A stretch of 64,000 nucleotides of DNA from Membranipora membranacea. Lineage: Eukaryota; Bryozoa; Gymnolaemata; Cheilostomatida; Membraniporidae. Positions 50,001 to 60,187 of this stretch are shown one piece after another. The position numbers were made by a program, and so were the translations under genes. The DNA lies in contig OU612066.1 in NCBI GenBank assembly GCA_914767715.1, positions 33,766,283 through 33,830,282 on the forward strand. The letters run 5' to 3'. The notes under the pieces are model-generated. The model saw only the letters and a list, made by a program, of their open reading frames with translations, ran no database searches and was not told the DNA's origin. The first letter of the stretch is position 1. Each line of letters begins with the position of its first letter.

Positions 50001-53000
50001 CTGCAATCTAATCTGCTTGAGTGAGCTTTAAATAATCCCCTCACACTCATACCCTAGATAAAGTTTGATCAGATGAAGGGAAGCAACTCTGAATGCAGAC
50101 AAACTGGACCGAACATGGTCTACTCATACCCAACTTACCTTGTGCATCCATTGATGTTAAGTATTTGTAACAAGCTAGATGGAAATAGGATTTGGTGCAT
50201 ACTGTATATATCCAATGCCTATGCATTGTGCTAAGTAGATGAGGATTTTCTATCTCTCAGTGAAACAAAAGCCTTCCTTAACATAATGGTTGAAAGGAAG
50301 AATGAAGAGATTGACCTTGAATTCGATTAATACTGCTGTCATTTTCAAATTTCAATTATAATTTTATATTATATATATCATAACGAGCAGACCTATTTAA
50401 AAACTTTATTGTTATTGTTAACGTCTAATGTTGATTGAATTGTGATTATTACCGAGCATATTCAGTTTTCTCTACCAATTTTTAACTGAAAGTTGTAAAT
50501 TTCTCATTAAGTAACATATTGACAGGAAGTGGGAAACCAAGAGAAAGCTGGGCCTTTGGGTGTTGGTACCGATGAAAACGTAACCACACATAATCCACAG
50601 GAATCGACTATCCTCGAACCAACATTGGAGAAAGAGGACTCTCCTATGAAGCATAACAGCAATACACTGGTGAAACAAACTGATGCAATGGATTCTGATG
50701 ATTGTAAGCTTAAAATTATATTTGTGTCAAGTGTGAGTTTCATAAAAATCCAAGGTATTTATTTTATAGGAAAGCATGGATTGAGTGTCAGTGTGGTCTT
50801 TATCCTTATCAAGTTAGTTTTAAAACTGGATAAGCAAAATAAGCTCAGTGAATTTTTTTTATAGAAGCATGGTATTCTTAGGTTCTTAATCTATCATGGT
50901 CACCAGCCAAGTGTCACAATCACTTTTGGTCCATTGATTGACTGGGACAAGCAGACAAGTAGGTTCGGTTTTTTAGTGCTGTAAAACTGAAGCTAAGGTC
51001 ATCTTAGCAGCTTGTCTCTGCACAAAGTGGTCATGTGAGCACTGACTGACTGTCAATAATAGTCGATCAGAAATGTATCCGATTTAGGAATCTTGTCTTG
51101 TCTCATACTTGATAAACCATAGTTCAATTACTCTACCCTAATAAAACCCGACCCTCGGATCATTGTTTAAGTTTTATTTCATAATCTTAGCTGTTGATAC
51201 ACAGTTGGCGATGACTGATGCTAAGAAGGATGGTGTTGAAAATATAGCTGAGAATTCTGGTACAGGTAGGTAGAGGGCACCTCTAGCATTCCGCGAGTTT
51301 TATTGCTCTTGATTTTTTTTTAAGGTCCGATGGACATTTTCATTTTAAAACCAATGTGACCATTTCTTGGTGACTATCATACAATATGCTGGAAAATTAA
51401 GGGTTGTGTTTCCTTCTATGATTGACAAAGGAAAATTATGAATTATGTGCCTGACATTTTGAATTTTTAGAAACAAAGGATGATACTCATCCGAAAGATG
51501 AGGGCACCAAACAGATTTTGGAGAATGGTGACAAAGGTAAGCATAAGAATAACATATCTCGGCTGGAATCAGCACACATACCTTTTATGCCTAACTCAAG
51601 TGTTTATTCCTTATGTTTTGTTTGGGGCAGTGGCGACACTTGTACTACTCTGGTTGATTGAAGAGCTCTGCCCACTGCTCCTAACTAAAGAGCATGTGGT
51701 ATCGGATTGCTATAATTGTCTCCTGAATGCTAAACCTAGGCTGCTGTCTTATTTTAGCTGCTAATGATGCCGGTGCCACTGAGGATACTAAGAAGGATAA
51801 TGAGACACCTACAGCTTCTGAGAAACAATATGATGGTAAGTTCAATGTTAGTTTATTGATGTAGGTATGCTTTCATATTTATATAAATGGTGTATGTTAC
51901 CAATTCCAACCATAAGCCTGGAAACTAGGTAATGTTTGATCCAACTTGCCTGCATTTCAAATCTTGCCCCTATTATTCTACCGACTAGGAGGGGCGCTGC
52001 TCCAAATGCAGGCAGATTGGATCAAATTCAATCCTCAGTGATTTCAGGTAATACTATTCTGGTATGTCATCATCGACCTGACCTAACTGGGAATGCCATT
52101 TGAGGATGGGTTTATATTTCTGTTTGATGGAAAATCTCATCTTGGTTCTTGTTGCTGCTAGTTCCGACGCCATATAATACAGCTGTCACACCTACCCTAA
52201 TACATCAACTGTGTGGATCTGAAACCGTGACCAATGGCCATCAAAGCTGGGCTTGTCTGCAGCGGTTGTCTTCCCGTCCAATGTTCACACAATTTAGAGT
52301 TTTTAGCTTTAGTCACAGAATAAGTTTATAAGGAGCCGTTCTTTGTTGTCATGGCTCGTTATTCTGGCTTGACAGTCTTTCAGTTTTCTCTCTGAATCGG
52401 CAATTTTCTTCTTCGCACTCTGCAAAAAGAATGAACAATATTGGTTGTTTCGTTCACTCAGTTTTACATTTGGTGGGATGACATTTAGATTGCTATACCC
52501 AATCAATTATGAAAACGCAGATTTCAAGTCTTGTCTTGTAAATTGAAGTTGGAATGATGTTTGCATCCCGATCAGAGACTATGGATATCTATAGTCTCTG
52601 TCCCAACTACATGTTTATGCACACAAAGTGTGTCCTTTACAATTTATAAGGCTCCCCTTATGTCGTGGGTAATTTCAACTTCACAGTGCCCTATAAATAG
52701 AATTGTTGCCCTCTCCATATTGCCGCCTTCAATAAATCTCAACAGTTTTCTGCGTAGCGGGTATCAAATGAAGTTCATGTGTGAAATTAGTTTTTTCTGC
52801 ATGGTGCGGATCAGGATGAAAAAACATCCATGGTACTTAACTTATTCCATCAAGACATTACACGCTACTACCACTGTGTACCCTGAAGTGCGCTAACCAA
52901 ATGAAAACTTATTGTGATTAAAGGATCAACATTGGTTGAGCCAGAGCAAACCTGAACCCATAGAGAAGCCACCAACCTGCTCTGCTTTTATCCGTCGCTC

Positions 53001-56000
53001 GTTATCATTCTTGGCCTTCACACTAAAGCCTTACCTCTGTCCTTCAAAGCTTGTCTCTTTTGATCCAGTACTTCTTCTTTCTCCCTCCGTAAAATTTGAT
53101 ACTGTTTCCTATAAGATTTCAGCTCTCTCTGTACTTCTTTCTCTCGCTGTATCGCCGCAGACATTTTCTTGCTGATAAGCTCGGCATGTTCAGCAGAGTT
53201 TTTAAAATTCCTCTCCGCTTTTGCTAACTCATCTTGGAGTCTTTTGAAGTTGAAGTACTTATAATATATACAGATTGCACAAAAATTTACAAGCATTGGC
53301 AAAAAATTTCCCCATTTCCCCTCCCACACCCACCCTGCCCTTTTCCGTGCAAATACAAAATTGGGATATAGTCATGTACCCAGCCAAATCAAACATCACA
53401 CCACAAAACTTATCAAAAACAATATATCTTAAATTAGTATTTCTGTTGAGCTGAAGTTCCTTGCAACATACCACAGCTTTTACACATAAATCTGTTGTAG
53501 TTTGTACAAAATTGTTACTCCGGTCCCGATTTGTTAACTGAAAGATATGTTGCACCCTTTTGTGTTGAGCCTGTGTAAAATGTGGCATTTTTCAGATAAA
53601 GGTTGCCCACCCATACTAGTCTAGATCTATTTTGATCCACTTGCCTACATTCGGAGTTGCTTGCCTTACAATGTAGGGGGGCAACTCCGAATACGGAAAA
53701 ATGAATCGAAATTGATCTAACATCACTCTGACCAACGAACTAAGATATGATATGTCCAACTGAACTGGAGAGTTTTGCTCCTTTTGGGTGGTCTCTGATC
53801 TTATCAGTTCTAGTAATATATACAGAGCAGTGTCCCAGCTATTGTGACTAAACTCAGCTGTGTGGGAGTTATATTTTCGAAGTTTGCTTTTGAAATCAAC
53901 TGCACTAAAAACTTGTCTCCCAAAGTGCAGAGCAAGCTTTCCGGTGATGCCATATTTTCAATGCCCAGGCTAACACATTGCACGTTCATAGTGTTTTAAA
54001 ACGGGACCCTGCTAGAAATGCTTTTGTTTCTTTATTATCAATCAATCATCTATTATTATTGTCTTTTGGTTCATTAGTTAAGTTGTAAAATGTTTTATTT
54101 TGCTGTTTTTTATCATTCATTATGAACAAAACTCGATTCCATGTCGATATTCTACTACTCATGTATTCATTTCATACTATCTAATGAATAGGGCTCAAGT
54201 TAGTACTAGACTAAGAAAACAGGGCTTGTGTTTCTCTACATAGACATGTAATAGGTATCAGGGTTAAGTTTACAATTCACATCAGATCGCTCCAAAACTC
54301 AATAAACTATTGTCCAGACTGTGTTGTCATTACGCTGCTATGTGATCTTTGGCCTCCAGTACAACTATATAACATTCTATTTAGAAGCAGTCTGTAGCAC
54401 TTCTAGTGCTAACATAGAGACAGAGAAAGTACAAAAGGAAGAGATGATTTCTGATAAACATGGTAAGTAACTGTAAACATTGAGGCTGCCGCACAGGCAA
54501 ATATGTGTACATTGAATTCTGTATAGCTCAAACTAATATAATGAGGCTGCAAACTCAGCATTGTCGCTTAATGGGCAAATATTTTGCACAAACTGATCAG
54601 GTCATGAAATTAATCATCTACCGTAGCCATCATCTTACTAATGAAAATAAATGACATCATCAGCTAGTTAGTCTGAGCCCCCAGACTTTGCCCCCTGTCC
54701 GACGGCCCCCCGGAGGGGAAAAGCTAGTGTGTCATTTTCATTGTCAGGGCTCAAGATCAACACTAAAAAACTGTATGGATTATACTCGATATTCCATACC
54801 GAATAAAAAGTGTGGATTGCCAGCTTTTGATATTGAGTCTTAAAAACATCGAAAATTTATCAATATTGTAATAATCGATATTGATATTTATTTTTCATTT
54901 CGGTGCCCATGTCAAACTGCCTGCACCTTGTTACTTCAATGGTTCAACCACCATCCTCATAAAACTCCTGATTCCTCCTGAAATACATATGATGTTGAAT
55001 GAATGTTGGAAAAGTCTGCATATACACAATAGGTTAATAAGGTTTTATGAGGACACATGCACAATAAGATTTTGACTGGGAATTGGTATAAAGTATTGAT
55101 TTTACCTTCGTCTGTAGTTGCCTTTATTCCTTCTTACTACCCGCTTCACTTTCCTGTACATAAGCTAGTGGTGTCGGTAGTTAAAACATGAGTTTTTTGT
55201 ACAGTGAATTGTTTTGAATCGGAACTTTTGAGAGCATGTTGCCAACTGGATCTTTTCATTTAGATTTCATAGATAGGGCCACAGGCACTCTGTGTGTATG
55301 TATTACATGATTGAAACGGTTTATTACCATTAAGGGGAACTGAGAGGTGACAACTCGAAAGGCTCATGAAAACGTAGTGAATATTATAACATACTGATTT
55401 TATGTAACGGAGTAATATTGTCTCCATCCATGTCAAGAATTGTGCCACAACAAAACAGTTGTTGATGCTTGTGGAATGGGATGATAATTCTGACCTTAGC
55501 ACTTGTTTTCGCTTGAGCTTACCAGTTACCTTCAGCTTTCAAAGACAAGAAAATAAGGCAATCGGCAAAGCTTTTAACCATATGGTTTTCCCTGTTTTTC
55601 TTTTGAAATTTACATGACTCATTGAATAATCCTTTATATAAAATAGGCAAATGTAAAACAACACTGTATGCTTGTGCAACGTGGCCTACTCTACAGGGAT
55701 TACCAAAATAAAAGGAAGTACACGTTTACATAAATTGGAAATAATAAGTTCAGAGATTTTTTATAAATGCATTATAAGTTTGGAAATCCGTTTTCCAATA
55801 ATGAGAAATCTAAGTGATAGACAGACCAAGGAGTAACGGCTGAAGAGCTGCAAACTGACAGTCTACCAAGACTGACAGACCAAGCCCAAATGTCAGATGT
55901 GTGTTTGTTTATTCTTTAGTTACGACTGAACAATTGACCGTACTAAAGATATGTATTACTGCGCCCTAAGCATGGTGTGTCTTGTTTCCATGTCTAAAGC

Positions 56001-59000
56001 AGTTCAGTATCTGCCCCTTTAATGACATCCTGAAGATTCATGTAAAGTCGCTGAGCCCCATCTGCAATCTTTTTTACAGCATCCTTTCTTTGCTTTTCTG
56101 CCTAAACAAAAACATGGTGTTGTTAGAAACAGTAAACATAATCATAATTAATTGGACCAAATCCCCCAGTTTTCAGAAATGCTATTGCCAAGGACTGAAT
56201 ATTGGGTTTGTCCAGACTAGAGAGTTCAACAAATTACAATTTTTTTTTTACTACAGTACCAGTCTATTAACATAGTATAATCACAAATAATGTGGTTGAT
56301 ATCCTTTGGGCAAGCAATGAGGCTGATGAAGCAGTAGCACCTGAGATACTTGATACGGGAGATGCATGACCTAAAAATTTTGATCCTGTGAGTGGACCTA
56401 GTGCGAGCAGTAGACCAAATAAGGGAGTCCTTAGTCATTCTGATTTTACCTTGTTTTTTTCTTGCAGTACATTCTCCATTTGCCTGCGTAGAACCTCATT
56501 TTCCTTCTTTGCATTTTCATATTTTTCTACATAAGACTTAGTCTCATCCTCAGCTTTTCTTTGTCGTAGTTTCGCAGTTTCTTCTCGCTCAAGCACAAAA
56601 GCCTTATCCCTCTTTGTGTCATCTGCTTTTCTGACCGCCTTGTCCCTCTCTTTTTCAGCCTCCTGCGCCTTCATGACGGCATTTTCCAGTTCTCTACCAC
56701 ACTTCTCCGCGTGTCGCTTTGCTTCTTCCCGCTTGTCCTCAGCAGTTTCTCTGAGCTTATTAGCTTTGTCCCTCTCTCTTTCTGCCTCCTCTGCTCTTCG
56801 GACGGCATTTTCCTTATCTCTCACACACTTCTCTGCGTTCTTTTTTGCTTCTTCCGCTTCGATTTTTGCCTTCTCATTATCCATGTTGATATAAAATTTT
56901 ATCTTTTCCCAAAAGTACACAATGACGAAAAGAATTAAGATTACAGTCGCAATAACCCTTGCAACGTCATTGGCTTTTGATGGTTTCTCGCTGTCGCCGT
57001 TGCTGCTGCTGGAGTTCGAAAATAACATGTCCAAAATGAATGGTATCGCCTTAGCCGCTACGTTCAATCCGTCTGTCATTTTCCTCCACTCAAAAGTATC
57101 CCTCTTCCTTGCTGCTCGACCTTATCTATTATAACATTCAAATTCTATTCAATATGTCGCTAAATATTAGCAGTTTTCTTTCTGTTTTGTACCTACAATT
57201 TCTTTTTTAATGCTTAATGTGTCAAATTCGGTATAATGTAAATAGGCAATAACAATGTAATGCTGATCAGCTGGGTAAAAACACCAATGATAAATCCGAT
57301 ACATGATTCAAAACGAATCATGTATCGGACCTAGCAAAGTAGCATACAATACGGCAACATGTGGAAAAGAATATCATTGGTGTTTTTACCCAGCTGATCA
57401 GCATTACATTGTGGAAAAGAATATTATTAGATTATTGCCACGCCCCAAAAACCTTATCTTGGGTTCATCTGCTGACTGCAGTGACGCCTCTCCTGATGAC
57501 TTGAGGCACATCATATTACTAACTTAGACGCTTTCACACCTTTGTTGCACTAGTCGATGAAGATGGAACACGTGACAATGAAGCGGGGGAGAGAGAAGAA
57601 AAGAAGGAGAATCATTCTGAGGATGAGAATGAGGAGAATAGATCAGAACAAGAGGAAGGTGGTGAGATAGAGGGAGAATATAGGAAAGTTATCAGCAAAT
57701 CAGAACCATCTGAATACGCTGATGAGCGCTTTAAATGGTAAGTTTACTGACTATTCTATTGGCCTTGAGGCCAGGGTAAAGGCTATGATTAAATGGTTGT
57801 TTTCTGACCTTTCTCGTGATGGTATTAAAAAAATTCTCAAAAGTTAAAAGGTTACTTGTTGAATCAGGGTGAAACGCTTGCCTGCAATCTCGCTACTGTA
57901 ACCAGGCCGAAGCTCCCCAGCCAACATTATTTGATGACATTCAGAAAATTGAAAATTTTCATCTATGCCATCATGCCTCATATCATCGTTAAACAGCTAG
58001 CCTCAGAAAACATAGTCCTCAGGATCTCAAAGTAAACAATGTTGTGATATTATCTGTGCTGGGTATTTTCATGTATGCCTTTTTCATCAAAAATTTATTT
58101 AGGTTTATAGGGTGACAAGACCTATTTATATCAAATTATCAATTTTTCAATAACAAAACTCACTGATAATGAATGACCAGGTACATAAAAATGTAGAAAA
58201 AGAATCCATCTCACAGAAGCAAAGCTCACAATAGGAATACAATTGATCTATTGATTATTGATAACGCAACTCTTAGCTTTGTATTGAAAAAATTGAATGA
58301 GCTGGATGGTAAAGAGGCTCTCTCAGCTTTGTGTGAAACAAATCTTATGTTAAATGTATCAAAATTATTTTTATCATGTTTAAAAATGTGCTACAGGTCA
58401 GGATGACCCAGAATAGCAGAGACGAGACAACTCCAGTTTCTACCTTTTTTGTTTTAGCACACATTAGGAATCATGGAACCAGGGAGGATGGGATTGTATG
58501 CCCTTCCACCCTTTTTGATAAAATTAAAATTAAATGTGCTTGTTGGTAATGGCAGCTGTCTTCTTTATCTCCAGGGCTGACAACTCTCATGGTAACTTAC
58601 ATGCACAATAATCAATTTTTAAATCAGCTGTTCGCTGTTTCATAGGAGACTGAAAATTGATCTGAGCTCCATTGTGTAGGTTGTAATTAAATAACATACA
58701 ACAGTCAGGATTTTTTAATTTTTAAGGATATGTGAGCACATTGTCGAAGCAGGAGAGGAATATGCCATGTCAGTCCAGCTGTTTGAGAAAAAGCTCAAAT
58801 TCGCCTCAATCCATCTTCAAGTCGGACTGTTTAGACTGCGACCGTGGAATAAGGCTATATTAGAAGTTTTTGCCAAACTTTTTAAAACTAAAAAACAAGA
58901 TATGGGACTGGTTTACTGCCATATGAGATATCTGCAAGAAACAAATACTGTACAGAGAAAAGCAGATATGTCCTACATTTTTAACCCTGATCATGTGGAG

Positions 59001-59507
59001 TTCCTCCGACAGACTGCATCAGTAAAATGCTGTAAGCCGATAGGTTTCAAAGTTTACAGTTTGACAATTGGCAACGATGACATAGATTATCGATATGTCA
59101 AGGTCGATCTGTCCTCACAATCTGTACAGATCACAGTTAACGGTTGGAACTATCTAGTCAGGTTGCGCCCGCCTTTCCAGGAGACTTTTAGGACATGGTT
59201 TGAGCTTGATGGTCTGCTTCGAGTTATATCAAAGCTTACCATATGCAACGAAAAAGCTTCAATGAACTGTCACATACTATATCGGCAAGATGTATTACAC
59301 GGACTGAATCCTAAATACTACGACAACATGCTCAAAATTCAGACATGCTGCCTCAGCTGTAGGGATGTACTGGAGAGTAGAGGTGTGGACTATCGTAAGC
59401 TTCTCTGTGTATATCCAGCCAGTGACACGAGGACAGACGATTACTATGACCTAGTCACCTCTGATTCATTACGCTCATTCTCACCTGAGATCACTACTAC
59501 TATATAA
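47003..59507 (+). CDS. unrecognised protein, 754 aa, two folded regions joined by an acidic linker
   Basis: Ten exons: 47003-47085, 48184-48776, 49710-49858, 50526-50703, 51191-51265, 51471-51536, 51758-51835, 54385-54462, 57554-57737, 58727-59507 (2265 nt with stop; every join in phase). I do not recognise the protein. Residues 28-225 look globular, with CEVCNHC near the end. Residues about 230-490 are acidic and low in complexity, in several small exons that share phase 1 borders (codons such as GAG GAT AAG), so exon skipping would keep the frame. The region 490-754 is globular, starting ERFKWICEHIVEAGEEY. No signal peptide or membrane segment is evident. The first exon (MLEEVREDGESD) was chosen because its ATG and donor fit exon 2 exactly; it is the weakest part. 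Introns 7 and 8 each enclose a small antisense coiled-coil gene. Confidence 0.75.
47382..47474. repeat. palindromic element, AAGCTTGTCAAGACAGGCT family, copy 2
   Basis: Left arm GTAGCCTATCTTGACCAGCT. Right arm AATAAAGCTTGTCAAGACAG then GCTAC. Central G-rich and C-rich runs also face each other. It lies in intron 1 of the 754-aa gene. Confidence 0.65.
47542..47632. repeat. foldback with 17-bp perfect ends
   Basis: ATCAGTGGTAGGGATTT at 47542-47558 and its exact reverse complement at 47616-47632, with a 57-base AT-rich interior. Confidence 0.75.
50061..50121. repeat. TTTGATCCAATTGCCTGCATT family, shortened copy
   Basis: AAGTTTGATCAGATG faces GAATGCAGACAAACTGGACC then GAACATGGTC. The left arm lacks most of the inner portion. 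Confidence 0.4.
51933..52030. repeat. foldback, TTTGATCCAATTGCCTGCATT family, copy 2
   Basis: Left arm TGTTTGATCCAACTTGCCTG then CATTT. Right arm AAATGCAGGCAGATTGGATC then AAATTCA. In intron 7 of the 754-aa gene. Confidence 0.7.
52309..53296 (-). CDS. tentative small membrane-anchored coiled-coil protein, about 124 aa
   Basis: The core exon (53296-53072, possibly extending to a stop at 53018) codes a hydrophobic start (MLVNFCAICIYYKYF) followed by a charged heptad-rich stretch (RLQDELAKAERNF, ELKSYRKQYQILRREKEE). A three-exon model using 53296-53072, 53015-52977 and 52419-52309 gives 375 nt in frame, with a 56-base first intron. Alternatively the first ORF simply ends at 53018. It lies wholly inside intron 7 of the 754-aa gene, on the other strand, and has the same layout as the gene at 55994-57079. 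Function unknown; membrane anchoring is inferred from the hydrophobic start. Exon borders after 53072 and the start codon are uncertain. Confidence 0.45.
52573..52600. repeat. palindrome, CAGAGACTATAGAT family, copy 3
   Basis: CAGAGACTATGGATATCTATAGTCTCTG, split here as CAGAGACTATGG and ATATCTATAGTCTCTG: 14-bp arms with one mismatch and no loop. Confidence 0.7.
53624..53720. repeat. foldback, TTTGATCCAATTGCCTGCATT family, copy 3
   Basis: Left arm ATTTTGATCCACTTGCCTAC then ATTCGGAGTTGC. Right arm GCAACTCCGAATACGG, then ATCGAAATTGATCT. Longer central pairing than in the other copies. Confidence 0.65.
54668..54720 (+). repeat. AGTCTGAGCCCC family element, copy 4
   Basis: TTAGTCTGAGCCCCCAGACT followed by TTGCCCCCTGTCCGACGGCC. 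Opposite in orientation to the copy at 23223. Confidence 0.65.
55994..57079 (-). CDS. single-pass membrane protein with long coiled coil, 245 aa
   Basis: Two exons, 57079-56450 and 56101-55994 (738 nt with stop). Residues 1-38 are a short, mildly hydrophobic and Ser-rich lead. Residues 39-57 (VARVIATVILILFVIVYFW) are a clear membrane helix. Residues 66 to about 225 are an uninterrupted Lys/Glu/Ala-rich heptad region with repeats of EKCVRDKENAV and EKCGRELENAV type. Exon 2 ends with a helical IADGAQRLYMNLQDVIKG. With no cleavable signal peptide, a signal-anchor topology is likely (inference). If intron 1 is retained, the protein ends after 214 residues at a stop just past the donor. The gene lies entirely in intron 8 of the 754-aa gene on the opposite strand. 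Function unknown; not matched to a family because coiled coils give little identity. Confidence 0.8.
57253..57411. repeat. long foldback with nested palindrome
   Basis: Outer arms of about 38 bp (CAATGTAATGCTGATCAGCT onward, and its reverse complement ending at 57411) enclose a smaller palindrome, TCCGATACATGATT/AATCATGTATCGGA, at 57296-57330. It is about 170 bases upstream of the antisense coiled-coil gene start and 140 before exon 9 of the 754-aa gene. Confidence 0.8.
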
Positions 59508-60187
59508 AGGGGGCTGTAGTTTTCTATGGTTTCCATTGACCATGAGATGCACCACCCTAACTGGTGACAGCTAATTTTGTTACTATTTCATGCATGTCTC
59601 TATCACGCTCGCAATGCTCAATATACTTGGACAAATCTTCCATCTTTGAAAGTTTGTACATGTAATTTTCCCGGGTTATACATCACAATGAGGTAATGTC
59701 CTACAATCAGGGTATATGTAAATAATTTATAACCTAATGCGCCACATTTTGTTCTAGGGGTCAGTGAAGGCTGCGTAATGTGATATTGTGTATGTAGTAT
59801 TTATATAACATACTTTACTAAGGATCAATCTAATGCATAGTAAGAAGAACAATGCTTGCTGTTTATTCAATGTTTTACTGGGGCTTTGTACTGCAGTCGA
59901 ACCTTGACCTGTTTAGACCTAGAGAATATTGATTTTGTTATTTATAAGGCCTAATTCATACACATTAGTATAGTAAAGCCCTCAAGACCCGAGCTAATAT
60001 GCTGCAGAACAAAGGTAAATTGTCATAGTGACTACACAATAATGTATTATACTATAGATGGTCGGATTATTTCAGACAATATTAAAAAGTATAAGTGCCT
60101 TCACGCTAAGAACTTATTCAAGGTCAGCATTCAGATTGCTAGCGCTCTGATAAATCTTAACTATTTCTACACACTTAGTACCTGAAT
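59508..60187. other. intergenic, 3' end of the 754-aa gene and SSUH2 promoter region
   Basis: AT-rich sequence without coding signal. No convincing TATA box or repeat was identified. Confidence 0.5.

Noticed and set aside
56616-57134. Ser/Leu-rich plus-strand ORFs
   Set aside because: Complementary shadow of the Lys/Glu-rich coiled-coil exon on the minus strand.
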